Below are positions 9,111 through 18,050 of a stretch of 64,000 bases of DNA, piece by piece. This DNA is from VYFG01 sp965221795. Lineage in GTDB: Bacteria; Pseudomonadota; Gammaproteobacteria; Arenicellales; Poriferihabitantaceae. The stretch covers positions 434,001 to 498,000 of the forward strand of contig OZ244914.1 of assembly GCA_965221795.1 (NCBI GenBank), given 5' to 3'. The translations under genes were made by a program, and so were the position numbers. Every line of letters begins with the position of its first letter. Position 1 is the stretch's first letter. Under the pieces are notes generated by a model. That model was not told where the DNA came from and did not search any database. It saw nothing but the letters and a program-made list of their open reading frames with translations.

Positions 9111-12100
9111 ATGAAACCATGCGATTTATCCCCCCCCCCCCCCCCCCCCCCTCGACAATCATTTCGACGCCGACCAGTTAATAATACCCTAACTCATTTA
9201 TTTCGATGGTCGCGGTCCCGATCGGGCGGGAGACGGATCACGACACTGGCCCTTCTGCTGGGCACCCTGGGTTTCATACTGGGCCTATCGGGCCCATCCC
9301 CGGTGCAGGCGGCTTCGGAATGTGGCACTCTGGATCCCGCCACCGAGGCGGGGCGGTCGATCGTATGCACGACCGACAATTACGATGCAAGGGACGACCA
9401 GAACGTGTTCTACCGGCTACCGGATGAGCCGCCAGATGTGGACTATCGTTTCGAACTGGAACCCGATGTCAAGATTGTCGGCCAGCGCGACGGGACGAAT
9501 GTTACGGCAGCAAATGAGCAAGATGACCACAGTCGGCATCTTCCGCGACCATGGGCGGATTACGGTGGCTTGTTTGTGGAATCCGGACCCAATTACGAAG
9601 GCGATATCGCGGTCCGATCAGAAGCCGACATCGAGGTGGGTTGGCGCGGCCGTGGCGATGCGGATTTTGACTTCGACAATCCACGCGGCATCGTGGTGCA
9701 CCATCACGGCAAAGCCGGGGACATTCACATCCTGGTCAACGGGGGGGGCCTCACCAGCATCGGACACGGTGTGGAAGCCGAGATTGACAGTGGCCCCCTC
9801 AACTCGGTTGAGGATAATCAACCCCGCAGCTCCCTCAGCTTGGTTGATGATCAGGAGCACACCGGGGATATTCACCTTGAAATGACCGGCGGTTTCGTTC
9901 GCACAACCGGTAATAGAGGAAACGGTCTACGGGCATTGCATCAAGGAGGCGGTGATGTCCGGGTTGTCGCCAGGAAGGAATTTCTTGATGTCAATACTCC
10001 CGATATCAAGACGACCGGCACGAATTCTGATGGCATTTTCGCCTATTCCTGGGGCGAGCGGTTCACGGCACCTGGCCCAACCACGAAGGTGGAAGTGATG
10101 CTCAGGAACTTTCACATTGAGACCCAGGGCGACGCCGGGGGCAATACAGTCTCGAACACATCTGCCGGCGTCCTGGCGAGCAACTTTAACCCCGGAATGA
10201 CCAGCATTGATGTCGAAGACAGCAGAATCGTTACCCGGAACGGTGTCAACCCCGGCATCTTTGCCGCGACTCAATCGGCCGCCCGCAGAGGCACAACAGT
10301 ATTGCAACGCGTTCCCGGTGATGGGTCCATGAATATCCGTGTTGCGAACAGCACTATTATGACTGACGGCGATGGCGGGTACGGGCAACGTGAGGCCCGT
10401 GATGGCTTTAGTGAGGGCGCGGATGGTATTCTCGCGTGGGTACAACGCAGCGGTGAGGTCGTTATGGATGTGCAGGACAGCACCATCGAAACCGCAGGAC
10501 GATTTTCAAGCCCGATCAATATAGCGCATTGGCGTGACGACCCAGATAGCACAAACCGAATTCAAGCTGACACTGACCTGAAGGTGGTTCGCGGCATGCT
10601 TGTGGCGAAGGGAGAGAACGCTAAAGGGATTTCTGTAACCTATGGAGAATTGAATTCAGGGGATGTGGATATTAATCTGATGGATACCGATGTCCGGAGC
10701 ATGAGAGGTGACGGAATCAACGCCTTCGCCCCCATCAGTGGTACCATCGACATCGACATCGACGGCGGCCGGGTGGTCGGCTCCGCGGCGGCAATCCGCC
10801 TCGACGGCCCTGAGAAAACCCAGCCCCCTTGGGGTCGAAATCTGCTGACAATCCGCGGCGGGGCGCGGGTAGAAGGCCCCCAGGCCGTAGAGTTCGAGAA
10901 CCGTCCGGGACGGCTCACCCTGGCGGACAGCCATGTGGTCGGCAACGTCCGGTTTGCCGACGGCCGCCACAATGATGAATTGCAGATTACGGGTCCTGGT
11001 CGGCTCACCGGCGACATTGATTTCTTTGGCGGTACGGATACGATGACGATCGACCTGGCCGAAGATCAGCATTTTGTTTTCGACCGGACGGTTATCAGTG
11101 GACTGGAGACCCTGACCCAGACCGGCGGTGGGCTGGTACGCTTCGCGGAATCGGCGGCCTTTACCGACAGCGCATTGACGGTCCAGGACGGCACCCTGGT
11201 GCTGGCCGGGACGTTGGATCTGGGGGATGAGGGCACGTTGACCGTCCACCAGCCGGGCCGGCTGGTGTTTGAGGTGGGCTACGGCTCGGAGTCGGGCGTG
11301 CGGACTTTCCAGCATGGGCGGATCTTTGCTGAGAGCGTGCACTTTGCCGACGCCCCCGAGGAGGTGTCGGAGGTGCCGTCCGGGCGCCTCTTCCGAAGCG
11401 GACGCCTGCGGCTGGCGAACCATGTGAGCCAGACCGACGAGGAGGACTCCCCCGTGGTGTTTCTGCAACTCGGCGCCGACCTGACGGCTACCGAACAGAC
11501 CGCGGTACGAGGACAGTTGGCGGGCTTGCCGCTGATCTATGCCGCGGTCACCCGGGGGGACGGGGACGAGCCGACGGAGGTGGTCGATGGGCAGCTGACG
11601 GTGCAATCACGACAGGCCGACGGCACTGACCAGACGGTTGGCCACCTCGCCGTTGATGACAGCCGGGTCGGACTGTTGACCGTCACCGAGTCCGCCATGG
11701 TGGCGCCACTGGTGTTGCCCACCGCGACCACCACCCCGACGGCGCCGACCCCGACTTCACCGACCCTGCCGGGCAGCCCTGCGCCATCGACCCCGCCGCC
11801 CGATCCAGGGCCGTCAGACGGTGACGGGCAGATGGGGGGTACCGACTCTACTCCGGATCCTGGTGACCAGAATGACGGCCCCGACTCCGCGCCGGAGGAC
11901 CGCACCGGGTCGGACCCCGGCAGCGGTACGGCCACTGCCTCCAGCGGCGGTTCCGGCGGCAGTTCCAGTGCCGGTGGCGTGATCGGGGTGGGCTTGCTGG
12001 CGGCGCTGCTGGCCGCCTTCAGTGGCGGCGATGAGGCCACCGCCAGCGCCGCCCATGACACCGCCCGCCCGCCGTCCTCGGCGTCTCTGGCGACGGTCAA

Positions 12101-12965
12101 TGAACGCGGCGTCCTGAGCCTGCAGGAATCCGGCCAGGCCCCCTACCGGCTGTGGCTTCGCACCCGTACCGGGGGACCGTCGCTGGCCATGACCGGTGCC
12201 GCCAAGGCCGGGGTCGATGGCACCGAAGTGGGCCTCCGCCTCGAGGGCGCAGGTCAGTTCCATACCGGGTTCTCGGTGGCCCCGACGGTGACCGCCCAGG
12301 TCGACTCGCTGCACCTCACTGCGGAAGGGGCCGTGTATGCCTGGAACAGTGGCTGGCGCAGTGACCGCTACTTTGCCGGCTTGCGGCTCTCGCACGGGGA
12401 TTTCGAAGTCCATTCCCGGATCGCCAACCCGATGGTGAACGGTGCCTTGCGCAGCCAGGCCCGCTTGCGCAACACCCAGGCACAGCTGCAGGTGGGTGGG
12501 CACTTCCATGCCGGGGCCCTGCGATTCACGCCCTCGGCAGCCATTCGGATGGGCACCTTTGCACAACGGGAACATGTGGCCCAAAGCCCGGTGCTGCGGG
12601 CCCGGGTGCCGGCGGTTACCCAGGACTACACCAGCTATCAGTTCGGGATGCAGATGACCCCGGACCGGTGGCTGGATGGGTCCGGCGGCCGGTGGCAGCC
12701 CCAACTGCGGTGGGACACGATTCGCACCCATGCCAGGGGGAGCGAGACGTTGCAGTTGCATCAGTCCGACACGCTGGGAGCGGTAAGCTTCCCGTCCCGG
12801 GCCAGCATTCGGGACTTGCCCGCGGTGGTACATTCCCTGAGTCTGGGTGCCCGGGTGCAGCCGGGCGGCAATGACCGGACGACGTGGCAGTTCGGCTTTG
12901 CCGGGCTGGAGGCCGATGGCGAGACGCATTATGCAGCCCTGGCGACCTACCGGGTACGATTCTGA
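9111..12965 (+). CDS. Autotransporter-like outer-membrane protein with phase-variable start region
   Basis: This 1284-residue surface protein has a basic N-terminal extension containing a seven-proline run, then a long signal peptide (hydrophobic residues about 43-62, cleavage probable after VQAA near residue 68). Residues about 70-800 form a passenger rich in short Asp/Gly/Val repeats, such as DIDIDGGRVVGSAAAIRLDG, which looks like a right-handed beta-helix. A Thr/Pro-rich linker follows (about 865-930), then a Gly/Ser stretch with the hydrophobic segment VIGVGLLAALLAAF. The last 290 or so residues alternate as in a beta-barrel and end in the outer-membrane signature RVRF. The start at 9111 has a strong AGGAG site. 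A run of 22 C begins in codon 7 and is in frame here, so the gene is ON. I cannot name an adhesin family. Confidence 0.8.
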   Translation: MKPCDLSPPPPPPPRQSFRRRPVNNTLTHLFRWSRSRSGGRRITTLALLLGTLGFILGLSGPSPVQAASECGTLDPATEAGRSIVCTTDNYDARDDQNVFYRLPDEPPDVDYRFELEPDVKIVGQRDGTNVTAANEQDDHSRHLPRPWADYGGLFVESGPNYEGDIAVRSEADIEVGWRGRGDADFDFDNPRGIVVHHHGKAGDIHILVNGGGLTSIGHGVEAEIDSGPLNSVEDNQPRSSLSLVDDQEHTGDIHLEMTGGFVRTTGNRGNGLRALHQGGGDVRVVARKEFLDVNTPDIKTTGTNSDGIFAYSWGERFTAPGPTTKVEVMLRNFHIETQGDAGGNTVSNTSAGVLASNFNPGMTSIDVEDSRIVTRNGVNPGIFAATQSAARRGTTVLQRVPGDGSMNIRVANSTIMTDGDGGYGQREARDGFSEGADGILAWVQRSGEVVMDVQDSTIETAGRFSSPINIAHWRDDPDSTNRIQADTDLKVVRGMLVAKGENAKGISVTYGELNSGDVDINLMDTDVRSMRGDGINAFAPISGTIDIDIDGGRVVGSAAAIRLDGPEKTQPPWGRNLLTIRGGARVEGPQAVEFENRPGRLTLADSHVVGNVRFADGRHNDELQITGPGRLTGDIDFFGGTDTMTIDLAEDQHFVFDRTVISGLETLTQTGGGLVRFAESAAFTDSALTVQDGTLVLAGTLDLGDEGTLTVHQPGRLVFEVGYGSESGVRTFQHGRIFAESVHFADAPEEVSEVPSGRLFRSGRLRLANHVSQTDEEDSPVVFLQLGADLTATEQTAVRGQLAGLPLIYAAVTRGDGDEPTEVVDGQLTVQSRQADGTDQTVGHLAVDDSRVGLLTVTESAMVAPLVLPTATTTPTAPTPTSPTLPGSPAPSTPPPDPGPSDGDGQMGGTDSTPDPGDQNDGPDSAPEDRTGSDPGSGTATASSGGSGGSSSAGGVIGVGLLAALLAAFSGGDEATASAAHDTARPPSSASLATVNERGVLSLQESGQAPYRLWLRTRTGGPSLAMTGAAKAGVDGTEVGLRLEGAGQFHTGFSVAPTVTAQVDSLHLTAEGAVYAWNSGWRSDRYFAGLRLSHGDFEVHSRIANPMVNGALRSQARLRNTQAQLQVGGHFHAGALRFTPSAAIRMGTFAQREHVAQSPVLRARVPAVTQDYTSYQFGMQMTPDRWLDGSGGRWQPQLRWDTIRTHARGSETLQLHQSDTLGAVSFPSRASIRDLPAVVHSLSLGARVQPGGNDRTTWQFGFAGLEADGETHYAALATYRVRF
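9130..9151 (+). repeat. C22 homopolymer tract inside the autotransporter start region
   Basis: There are 22 consecutive C from 9130 to 9151, from the second base of codon 7 (Ser) into the proline run. Such tracts slip during replication; a change of one or two bases would put the signal peptide and everything after it out of frame. A smaller G8 tract lies in the same gene at 9741-9748. The reported length may carry sequencing error. Confidence 0.9.
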
Positions 12966-13112
12966 TCGCCGGCACCAAATGCCGCCAGCAAAAACCCTGC
13001 CGCCACCCCGCATCAACGCCGAAGGAAGGGCGGGTCGCGTAAGACAAGGGCACTGGAATCGTTAGCCGTATCGTCATCGGGAAGCCGGCAGCTTCTGACG
13101 ATGTGGGACAGA

Positions 13113-13140
13113 GGGCGGCTTAGGCCGCCCCTTGCTTTTG
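13113..13140 (+). terminator. Rho-independent terminator after the autotransporter
   Basis: GGGCGGC (13113-13119), the loop TTAG and GCCGCCC (13124-13130) form a perfect 7-bp GC stem, followed by CTTGCTTTTG. It lies about 150 bp after the stop codon. The T-run is weak, but the stem and position fit. Confidence 0.6.
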
Positions 13141-13540
13141 CATTATCGGCAACGCTCTCCACGATCACGAAAAACCGCTATTGGCCGACGAATCTCTCCA
13201 TGCCACGCGAAACCGTATACATCCGCGAGCCGGTTCCAGCGGCTCAAGGGCCAAGGGCTTCTGCAGAATCTTCATCCGCTTTGAGAATCTGGACGTGATG
13301 TTCCTCAGGTTCCTCGTCTTCGTTCTGATTATTGATGCATAGTGCAGCGTGACGACCTGATTTCGACCCACGGTTCCGAAGTATGTCATCGCGGATTTTT
13401 CAGATGATCCGGAATTTCCGTCGCAAGTGCTTCGGACTCAGAAAGATTTTTTCATATCCGCAACGGCAGCATCTTTCAGCCAGAATACATCCATACTGAC
13501 TTTGCTACGTTCCAAAAAATGGGAAATTATATATTGAAGT
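13141..13540. other. Intergenic stretch without a recognised gene
   Basis: I see no supported gene in these 400 bases. A minus-strand open frame (13165-13389) reads as a short basic peptide and may be a remnant, but nothing in it is recognisable. The last nine bases (TATTGAAGT, 13532-13540) are the left copy of the IS4 target-site duplication. Confidence 0.5.
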
Positions 13541-14872
13541 CACTACTGTCCCGTTAAAAATCGAATAAAGTCAATTGCTTAGGAGGATCGGTCTGGTGGG
13601 AAGTGGTTTCGGAATCGGTAAGCAGTTGATGCAAGGGAATTTTCTCGAAACCGGTGACGTCCAGAATCTGCCGGATGGTGTGGACACTGAGTTCGGAGTG
13701 GAGCCGTTTCCTGATGATGGCCACGAGTACGGAGACGGAGACGGCGATCCAGATCCGGGTCTTCACGGCATTGGCCGAGGTGCCCCGGAACGACTTGATT
13801 CGCAGGGGCGGCTTGCGCCACTGGAAGAACCGTTCCAGCGGCCACCGGGAACGGTAGAGGTCCGCGACCGTCATGGTCGGCAGGGCGAAGTTGTGGGTCC
13901 GGAAGACCAGGGTCCGGTCGCGTTCCGGGTCGCGGGACCTGATCCGCCGCCGCCGGTCCGGGTAGTCGGTCGCGCTGTGGACGCCGTTGGTCCGCACGAC
14001 CTGGTCGCAGACGAGGCCCGTGCTGCGGTCCACGGGCCAGGAGGAGAGGCGGCGGAGTTTCGGGTTCGACTGCGCTCTCAGGACGCAGAAGCGGCCACGG
14101 AGGGGGCGGGGATGGAGACGCTTGACGTCGAGGTCGGCTCGGTCCATGACATCGAACGCCCCGGCCTCCGGCACCCGGTCGTCAAGCCCGTTGACGTCGT
14201 GTCTGTGGCCCGGCGAACCGTCACTGAACGTTGGGAGGTGCCCGCGCAGGTCGAGCCGGGGGTGCCTCTTCCCCGCCGCCTGGGCGCGGCGGAAAGGGGC
14301 CCAGGGGAAGACCGAGAGGCAGCGGTCGATGGTTGGGGAGTCGAGCGCGTAGACCGTGTTGTCAAGATCGACGCCGAAGCCGTCATCGGCATCCCGGCCG
14401 TGCGCGGTCCGGATCAGGGATTGGGCGAAGTCGGCGTGGAGGCGCCCGTCCCGTCTCTCGTTGGCCTTGGCCAGCGGGTGGCGCGAGACCGGGCCCCGGA
14501 AGCCCATGGGGTGGGACTTGCCGGCCTGGGCGCGCCGGCCGGTCTCGAGGTCACGCCGGCTTTCCCTGGAGGTCAGCTGGGCGAACGCCATGCGGCGGAA
14601 CGGGTCCTGACCGCGGAAGCGCCGGACGCGCCGATGACCGTGGTCGCGTTCGATACCGCGCCGAAGGGTGGGCATCGGCAGGGGATCCATGCCCTGCGCG
14701 AAGACCCGTTTGCCAGTGTACATGGCGGGGGCTCTCCCAATGGGGGAATCGGCTGGAGAGCCTGAATTTCGCGCACCGGCAGTTCCAGTCGGTGACCCCC
14801 CCGAAAGCCGCTTTTCCTTATGGATTATGGGTGGTTACGGGACTTTCCCGTGAGTTTAACGGGACAGTAGTG
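13541..14872 (-). mobile_element. IS4-family insertion sequence with intact ends and target duplication
   Basis: The left end CACTACTGTCCCGTTAAA (13541-13558) and its exact reverse complement at 14855-14872 are 18-bp perfect terminal inverted repeats. Both ends are flanked by TATTGAAGT (13532-13540 and 14873-14881), a 9-bp direct repeat as expected for IS4-family target duplication. The element is 1332 bp long and holds one transposase gene. Perfect ends and duplication suggest a fairly recent insertion. Confidence 0.93.
13554..14723 (-). CDS. IS4-family transposase
   Basis: This 389-residue transposase has the family order MAFAQLTSRES, then VDLDNTVYALDSPTIDRCLSVFPW with the first catalytic Asp region, FDVMDRADLD with the second, and the C-terminal DLYRSRWPLERFFQW (the YREK-type motif) carrying the catalytic Glu. 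The C-terminal part RIKSFRGTSANAVKTRIWIAVSV is typical. The frame is uninterrupted, but it departs from the family consensus at many positions (for example MDPLPMPTL where the family has MDFLPWKTF-like sequence), so I cannot say whether it is active. The long open frame on the opposite strand is a GC-rich shadow. Confidence 0.88.
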   Translation of the reverse strand: MYTGKRVFAQGMDPLPMPTLRRGIERDHGHRRVRRFRGQDPFRRMAFAQLTSRESRRDLETGRRAQAGKSHPMGFRGPVSRHPLAKANERRDGRLHADFAQSLIRTAHGRDADDGFGVDLDNTVYALDSPTIDRCLSVFPWAPFRRAQAAGKRHPRLDLRGHLPTFSDGSPGHRHDVNGLDDRVPEAGAFDVMDRADLDVKRLHPRPLRGRFCVLRAQSNPKLRRLSSWPVDRSTGLVCDQVVRTNGVHSATDYPDRRRRIRSRDPERDRTLVFRTHNFALPTMTVADLYRSRWPLERFFQWRKPPLRIKSFRGTSANAVKTRIWIAVSVSVLVAIIRKRLHSELSVHTIRQILDVTGFEKIPLHQLLTDSETTSHQTDPPKQLTLFDF

Positions 14873-14927
14873 TATTGAAGTAACAATTTGCGACCGATTC
14901 CAAATTTGACTTTTTTCAATAAAGAAT

Positions 14928-14990
14928 CCCCGGGACCAGTCCGAAGTGCAACCGCGCCGCGGCCCCTCCCTTCGGGCTACGCCCTCATTA
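14928..14990 (+). repeat. IS30 terminal fragment fused to a hairpin-forming segment
   Basis: CCCCGGGACCAGTCCGAAG and the following TGCAAC are identical to the left end of the IS30 copy at 15814. The fragment then continues with a TCCCTTCGGGCTACGCC segment that is in inverted orientation relative to the full copy. The same junction recurs at 56637. No transposase is attached. Confidence 0.7.
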
Positions 14991-15209
14991 TTTAGCGCAC
15001 ACCGGAATCTGCAAAACTGATTAACAAAAGCACTTGCAATGCCTGAATCGCCTGTGGTAGATTCACCGTCATTAGGGGTGCAGCACCTCACGCTGCAAGA
15101 GCCGCCCAATTGAAATCGCTTCGGCGACCGCAGCACCGGCAGCCGGCGGCAGCCTTCCCTCGCGGGAGGGCCGGGTGCTACATCTAATACCGGGTCCGTA
15201 AGGATCCAC

Positions 15210-15263
15210 ACCCGCGCATGGGGAGATTTTCCCCGTGCCGTGGGTTTCTTTCGTCTTCCCGTG
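15210..15263 (+). promoter_or_regulatory. Repeated hairpin leader, copy 1
   Basis: This segment reads ACCCGCGCATGGGGA, a short AT loop, then TCCCCGTGCCGTGGGT, followed by TTCTTTCGTCTTCCCGTG. The central arms CATGGGGA and TCCCCGTG pair, and the outer ACCC and GGGT can pair too. The same unit occurs twice more on the minus strand (18556-18610 and 18956-19010). It ends 36 nt before the ATG at 15299. It could be a structured 5' leader or a mobile expression cassette; the function is unknown. Confidence 0.6.
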
Positions 15264-15298
15264 CATTCATCGACTCTTGAATACACAAGGAGGCAATC

Positions 15299-15601
15299 AT
15301 GAAAGAAGCTACCAATAGCGGAGCACTACGCTCCATTTTCGAACTGGGAGCCAGGCAGGAACTGCAGGTGATCGGGATGATTGACAAGAAGGTCGGGGAA
15401 AGCGAGAACCGCGTGCTCGCGGCCATCGCCGATCTGAAATCCGAGATCATCACCGTCAGATCTGACCTGAAATCCGAGATCAGCACCGTAAACGGTCGTG
15501 TAGACGCGTTGAAGACGCTGATGATCACGACGCTCTCTGCCATGGGCGTTGTGCATACGGGCCTTCTGGTCTGGATTGTCAACAGGCTGCTGGCTGGCTA
15601 G
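15299..15601 (+). CDS. Small coiled-coil protein with C-terminal membrane anchor
   Basis: This 100-residue protein has a polar N-terminus and a heptad-rich coiled coil around residues 25-70 with an internal near-repeat (DLKSEIITVRSDLKSEISTV). A single hydrophobic anchor follows at the C-terminus (LMITTLSAMGVVHTGLLVWIV). An AAGGAGG ribosome-binding site sits just before the ATG. The layout resembles the DUF1640/CCDC90-like small proteins of bacteria, but the sequence alone is not enough to assign it. It is preceded by a hairpin leader and followed by a strong terminator, so it is probably a single-gene unit. Two proteins of the same design lie at 56687 and 57518. Function unknown. Confidence 0.75.
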   Translation: MKEATNSGALRSIFELGARQELQVIGMIDKKVGESENRVLAAIADLKSEIITVRSDLKSEISTVNGRVDALKTLMITTLSAMGVVHTGLLVWIVNRLLAG

Positions 15602-15617
15602 GTTCGTTTCCAACTTC

Positions 15618-15650
15618 GCAGCCCCTCGCAGGAGGGGCTGCACCTTTATT
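15618..15650 (+). terminator. Rho-independent terminator
   Basis: GCAGCCCCTC (15618-15627), the loop GCAG and GAGGGGCTGC (15632-15641) form a perfect 10-bp stem, followed by ACCTTTATT. It lies 16 bp after the stop of the coiled-coil gene. Confidence 0.75.
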
Positions 15651-15805
15651 CCGGGCCTTCAGGGAACCACGGCACTGCCTGTTGCCGGATACGTGCCGGA
15701 CCGGTAGGCCGCGCTGGCCGACCCGGGTCAATGATGCTCTCCGGGACTGGATCGAACAGCAGAAAACGGCACCTTGGCATCAAAAATAGGTACAATCGTA
15801 CAAGT

Positions 15806-17043
15806 TTATTTTTCCCCGGGACCAGTCCGAAGTGCAACAGCGTCGCGATCCCGGAATGAGGGCGTAGCCCGAAGGGAGGGATCGCGGCGGCGACCCAAAA
15901 TCCGCGCTGCGAACGCTGCTTTTTCGGCCTCGGATGGCAGCCATCTCGACTGCCGGCGATCCTGATCGAAGTCATCGGCCAAAGCAAGGACGAAACCGGC
16001 ACCATGAGGCCGAGCGAGGCCGCTCCGGCGGGTCACCGGAGTGCCGGGAGGGCGATCGGGGGACCGCCGGCCGCGTCCGGGGGGAGCTAACCCACGGGCA
16101 AAAACCTCCGCCGGGGTGCGGTATCCCAGAACCTTCCGAGGCCGACGGTGGAGCCGGTCCTCCACCGCCCGCACCTGCGCGGCGGTCACCTGGCGGAAGT
16201 CGGTCCCTTTCGGGAAGTACTGGCGTACCAGGCCGTTGGTATGCTCGTTCCGGCCCCGTTCCCAGGAATGGTAGGGGGTAGCGAAGTAAAAGCCCGCATC
16301 GAGCTTCGGTGCGATCTCCCGATGCCTCGCGAACTCCTTGCCGTGATCTGCCGTGCCGGTGTGGACCCGGACCCGGACCGGACCCGGACGCCGGGTGAGC
16401 GCGCGGTCACCGCCGCCGCGGTCTTGCCTTCCACCCACTCCAGGAAGGTAAACTTCGAGCCCCGATCCACGGCCGATACCCGCGCCCCCCGGTGTCTCGC
16501 GCCAAGGATCGGTTCCCGTTCCCAATCGCCGATCCGGCTCTTCTCGGCCACCACCGAAGGCCGCTCCGCAAGGTCCACCCGATCAGGAATGTGGCCGCGT
16601 CCGGCATGTCGGCCGCCGCGCCCGTTCGGCTTCTGGCCCCGACGTCGCAGGTACCGGTACCGCGTCCCTCCGGCCTGCCGATCGGCCCGCACATACGGGT
16701 AGCTCCACTCCTTGCCCGCCATCACCTCGCCCTGCTGCCGGTACCGGCCGGCGATCGGTTCCGGGCTCCCGCCTGCCCGCAGCCGGTCCTCGACCGCTGC
16801 CCAGCGCTCAGGGGTCATCTTCCGGGGCACCGCCGACGCTTCCTGACGACGGGCCGTGGCCTGGCCATCAGCCTGTTGGTGCCGGTAGCCGCGTTGCCCA
16901 CGGTGGCGCGAGGCCTCGCGCGAGATCGTCGCAGGATCCCGTCCGAGGTCGCGGGCCATCTCCCGGTTCGAAAACCCCCTGTACAACCGGGCGTGAATCT
17001 GGCATCGTTCGGCAGGGGTCAGGTGGTGGTAACCTACGGGCAT
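15806..17043 (-). pseudogene. IS30 transposase, copy A, broken by a frameshift
   Basis: The protein starts at 17043 (MPVGYHHLTPAERCQIHARLYRG), with the N-terminal helix-turn-helix typical of IS30 transposases. It reads in frame to about 16405. There the DNA has GCGCGCGG where copy B has GCGCCGCGG, a one-base deletion that moves the rest (LTRRPGPVRVRVHTGTADHGKEF and onward to GYRTPAEVFARGL) into another frame. Asn of the TADNGKEF motif is also changed to His. This copy is not expected to make active transposase. Confidence 0.85.
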
Positions 17044-17159
17044 GACCATCCTCCGTTGGTGAGAAACAGAGATGGTTGACCATCCTCTGGCCCACCGCAA
17101 GCTTTTCACCTCACCAGCCAGCGGCTTAGGGGGTGTTGCACTTCACACTGGAAAGGGGG
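15814..17159 (-). mobile_element. IS30-family element, copy A (frameshifted)
   Basis: The ends share the inverted repeat CCAGTnnGAAGTGCAACA, seen from 15814 inward and as its reverse complement running out at 17159. The right end cuts the DUF5131 gene at 17160. The element is about 1.35 kb and closely similar to copy B at 19156-20503. I could not make out a clear short target duplication. Confidence 0.85.
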
Positions 17160-17402
17160 AAACAAATCGCTCATGGAGTTGACAAAGATCATCCTTGGTT
17201 TTTTCCACCTGAGCGGCTAACCGAGACGTTCAGGCCAGAGCTTCAAGTCAAAGCCTTGCTCGTGTGAATGACCAGGAACCCCGCGCCATCGCTCAGCGAA
17301 GCGGGCTGCGTAACATTTGTTGCAACCACGGGTAATTTTTGTGCATCCGGTGACCGGATTCCAAGTTGCATCGGTCCACTCAATTGTAGATTTACCACCC
17401 AT
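17160..17402 (-). pseudogene. DUF5131 (phage Gp37/Gp68-like) gene, truncated by IS30 and with a nonsense codon
   Basis: From the ATG at 17402 the frame reads IEWTDATWNPVTGCTKITRGCNKCYAARFAERWRGVPGH, the cysteine-rich start of the DUF5131 / Gp37-Gp68 family, which resembles radical SAM proteins (CxxxxxxGCxxCYA). It meets a TAG at 17217-17219. After that stop the same frame continues with PLRWKKPRMIFVNSMSDLF, still family-like, until IS30 copy A begins at 17159. The gene was therefore broken by the insertion, and a separate nonsense mutation has also occurred. The rest of the gene is missing on the far side of the IS. Confidence 0.82.
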
Positions 17403-17486
17403 GGCACAACTCCTTGGCCAAGTCAGACCTTGGAACTTTATTGATATGCATGGTACACAGAATTTTCGCGCGAGTAACGTATTCTT

Positions 17487-17696
17487 TCACTCGTTGGTAC
17501 CAGAACTGCTTTTTGCAGACAATCCCGGCATTCTGAAGGCAATTGCAGAACAATGTTCTTGAGCCAAGATACATGACGGCAATTCCAATGTTGGGATCAT
17601 GTCTTCGCCAGCGGCATCCGCCACATTGAAGTCGATTCCTCCCTTGGGAAAGGTTGAGGGGTCGTACGGATCAACCGTCATGCGCGTCTTGTTCAT
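17487..17696 (-). pseudogene. N-terminal remnant of a helix-turn-helix antitoxin-like gene
   Basis: The frame starts MNKTRMTVDPYDPSTFPKG and then IDFNVADAAGEDMI. This resembles the start of small HTH antitoxins (MxKTRITIDPNNPPTFPxGRIDxxxVDATTE...), usually encoded after a BrnT- or RelE-like toxin. The helix-turn-helix part is missing and the remaining C-terminus is not family-like. It is best read as a decayed gene start. The assignment rests on recalled family sequence only. Confidence 0.4.
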
Positions 17697-17723
17697 GGTG
17701 TTGTTGCAGAACCATCAAGCAAG

Positions 17724-18029
17724 TTACTCCAATGCTGGGATTGGCTGGTCGGCACTAGTCGGCAGTTTCTGGATATCCCGTCCCAATTCCCTGACTGCCA
17801 CGGCAAGATCGTGCTGGGACTGCAGGTTCAGCCAGAATTCCGGACCCGTTCCAAACCAGTGGCCCAGGCGCATGGCCGTGTCGCCGGTGACCGAACGCTT
17901 GCCCGCAATAATCTGCGAGATACGGTTCGGCGGCACATCCAGCTGCCGTGCAAGCGCTGTGGGCGTTATCCCGATTGTTTCCAGCTCGTCCTTGAGCACG
18001 ATGCCGGGATGGACAGATCTCATGAACAT
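17724..18029 (-). CDS. higA: HigA-type antitoxin (XRE family)
   Basis: This 101-residue antitoxin begins MFMRSVHPGIVLKDELETIGIT and has the helix-turn-helix PTALARQLDVPPNRISQIIAGKRSVTGDTAMRLGHWFGTGPEFWLNLQ that defines the HigA addiction-module family. It binds and blocks HigB, encoded 21 bp upstream, and represses the operon. The order toxin-antitoxin is typical for HigBA. A second, closely similar HigA without its toxin lies at 57993-58298. Either of two starts, at 18029 or 18023, is possible. Confidence 0.92.
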   Translation of the reverse strand: MFMRSVHPGIVLKDELETIGITPTALARQLDVPPNRISQIIAGKRSVTGDTAMRLGHWFGTGPEFWLNLQSQHDLAVAVRELGRDIQKLPTSADQPIPALE

Positions 18030-18050
18030 AGCTATTGTCTCTATATTCGT

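Noticed and set aside
11814..13016. A 400-codon minus-strand frame over the autotransporter barrel
   Set aside because: It is antisense to the conserved barrel region, low in complexity, and without a ribosome-binding site or recognisable motif.
13575..14765. A 396-codon open frame on the plus strand over the IS4 element
   Set aside because: It is antisense to a recognisable IS4 transposase and very rich in Gly, Arg and Val, as expected of a GC-rich shadow.
15210..15263. The hairpin leader as a known riboswitch (for example a guanidine class, given the arginine genes elsewhere)
   Set aside because: The loops and conserved bases do not match the guanidine or other riboswitch consensus that I know; the arginine-related genes are not behind the element.
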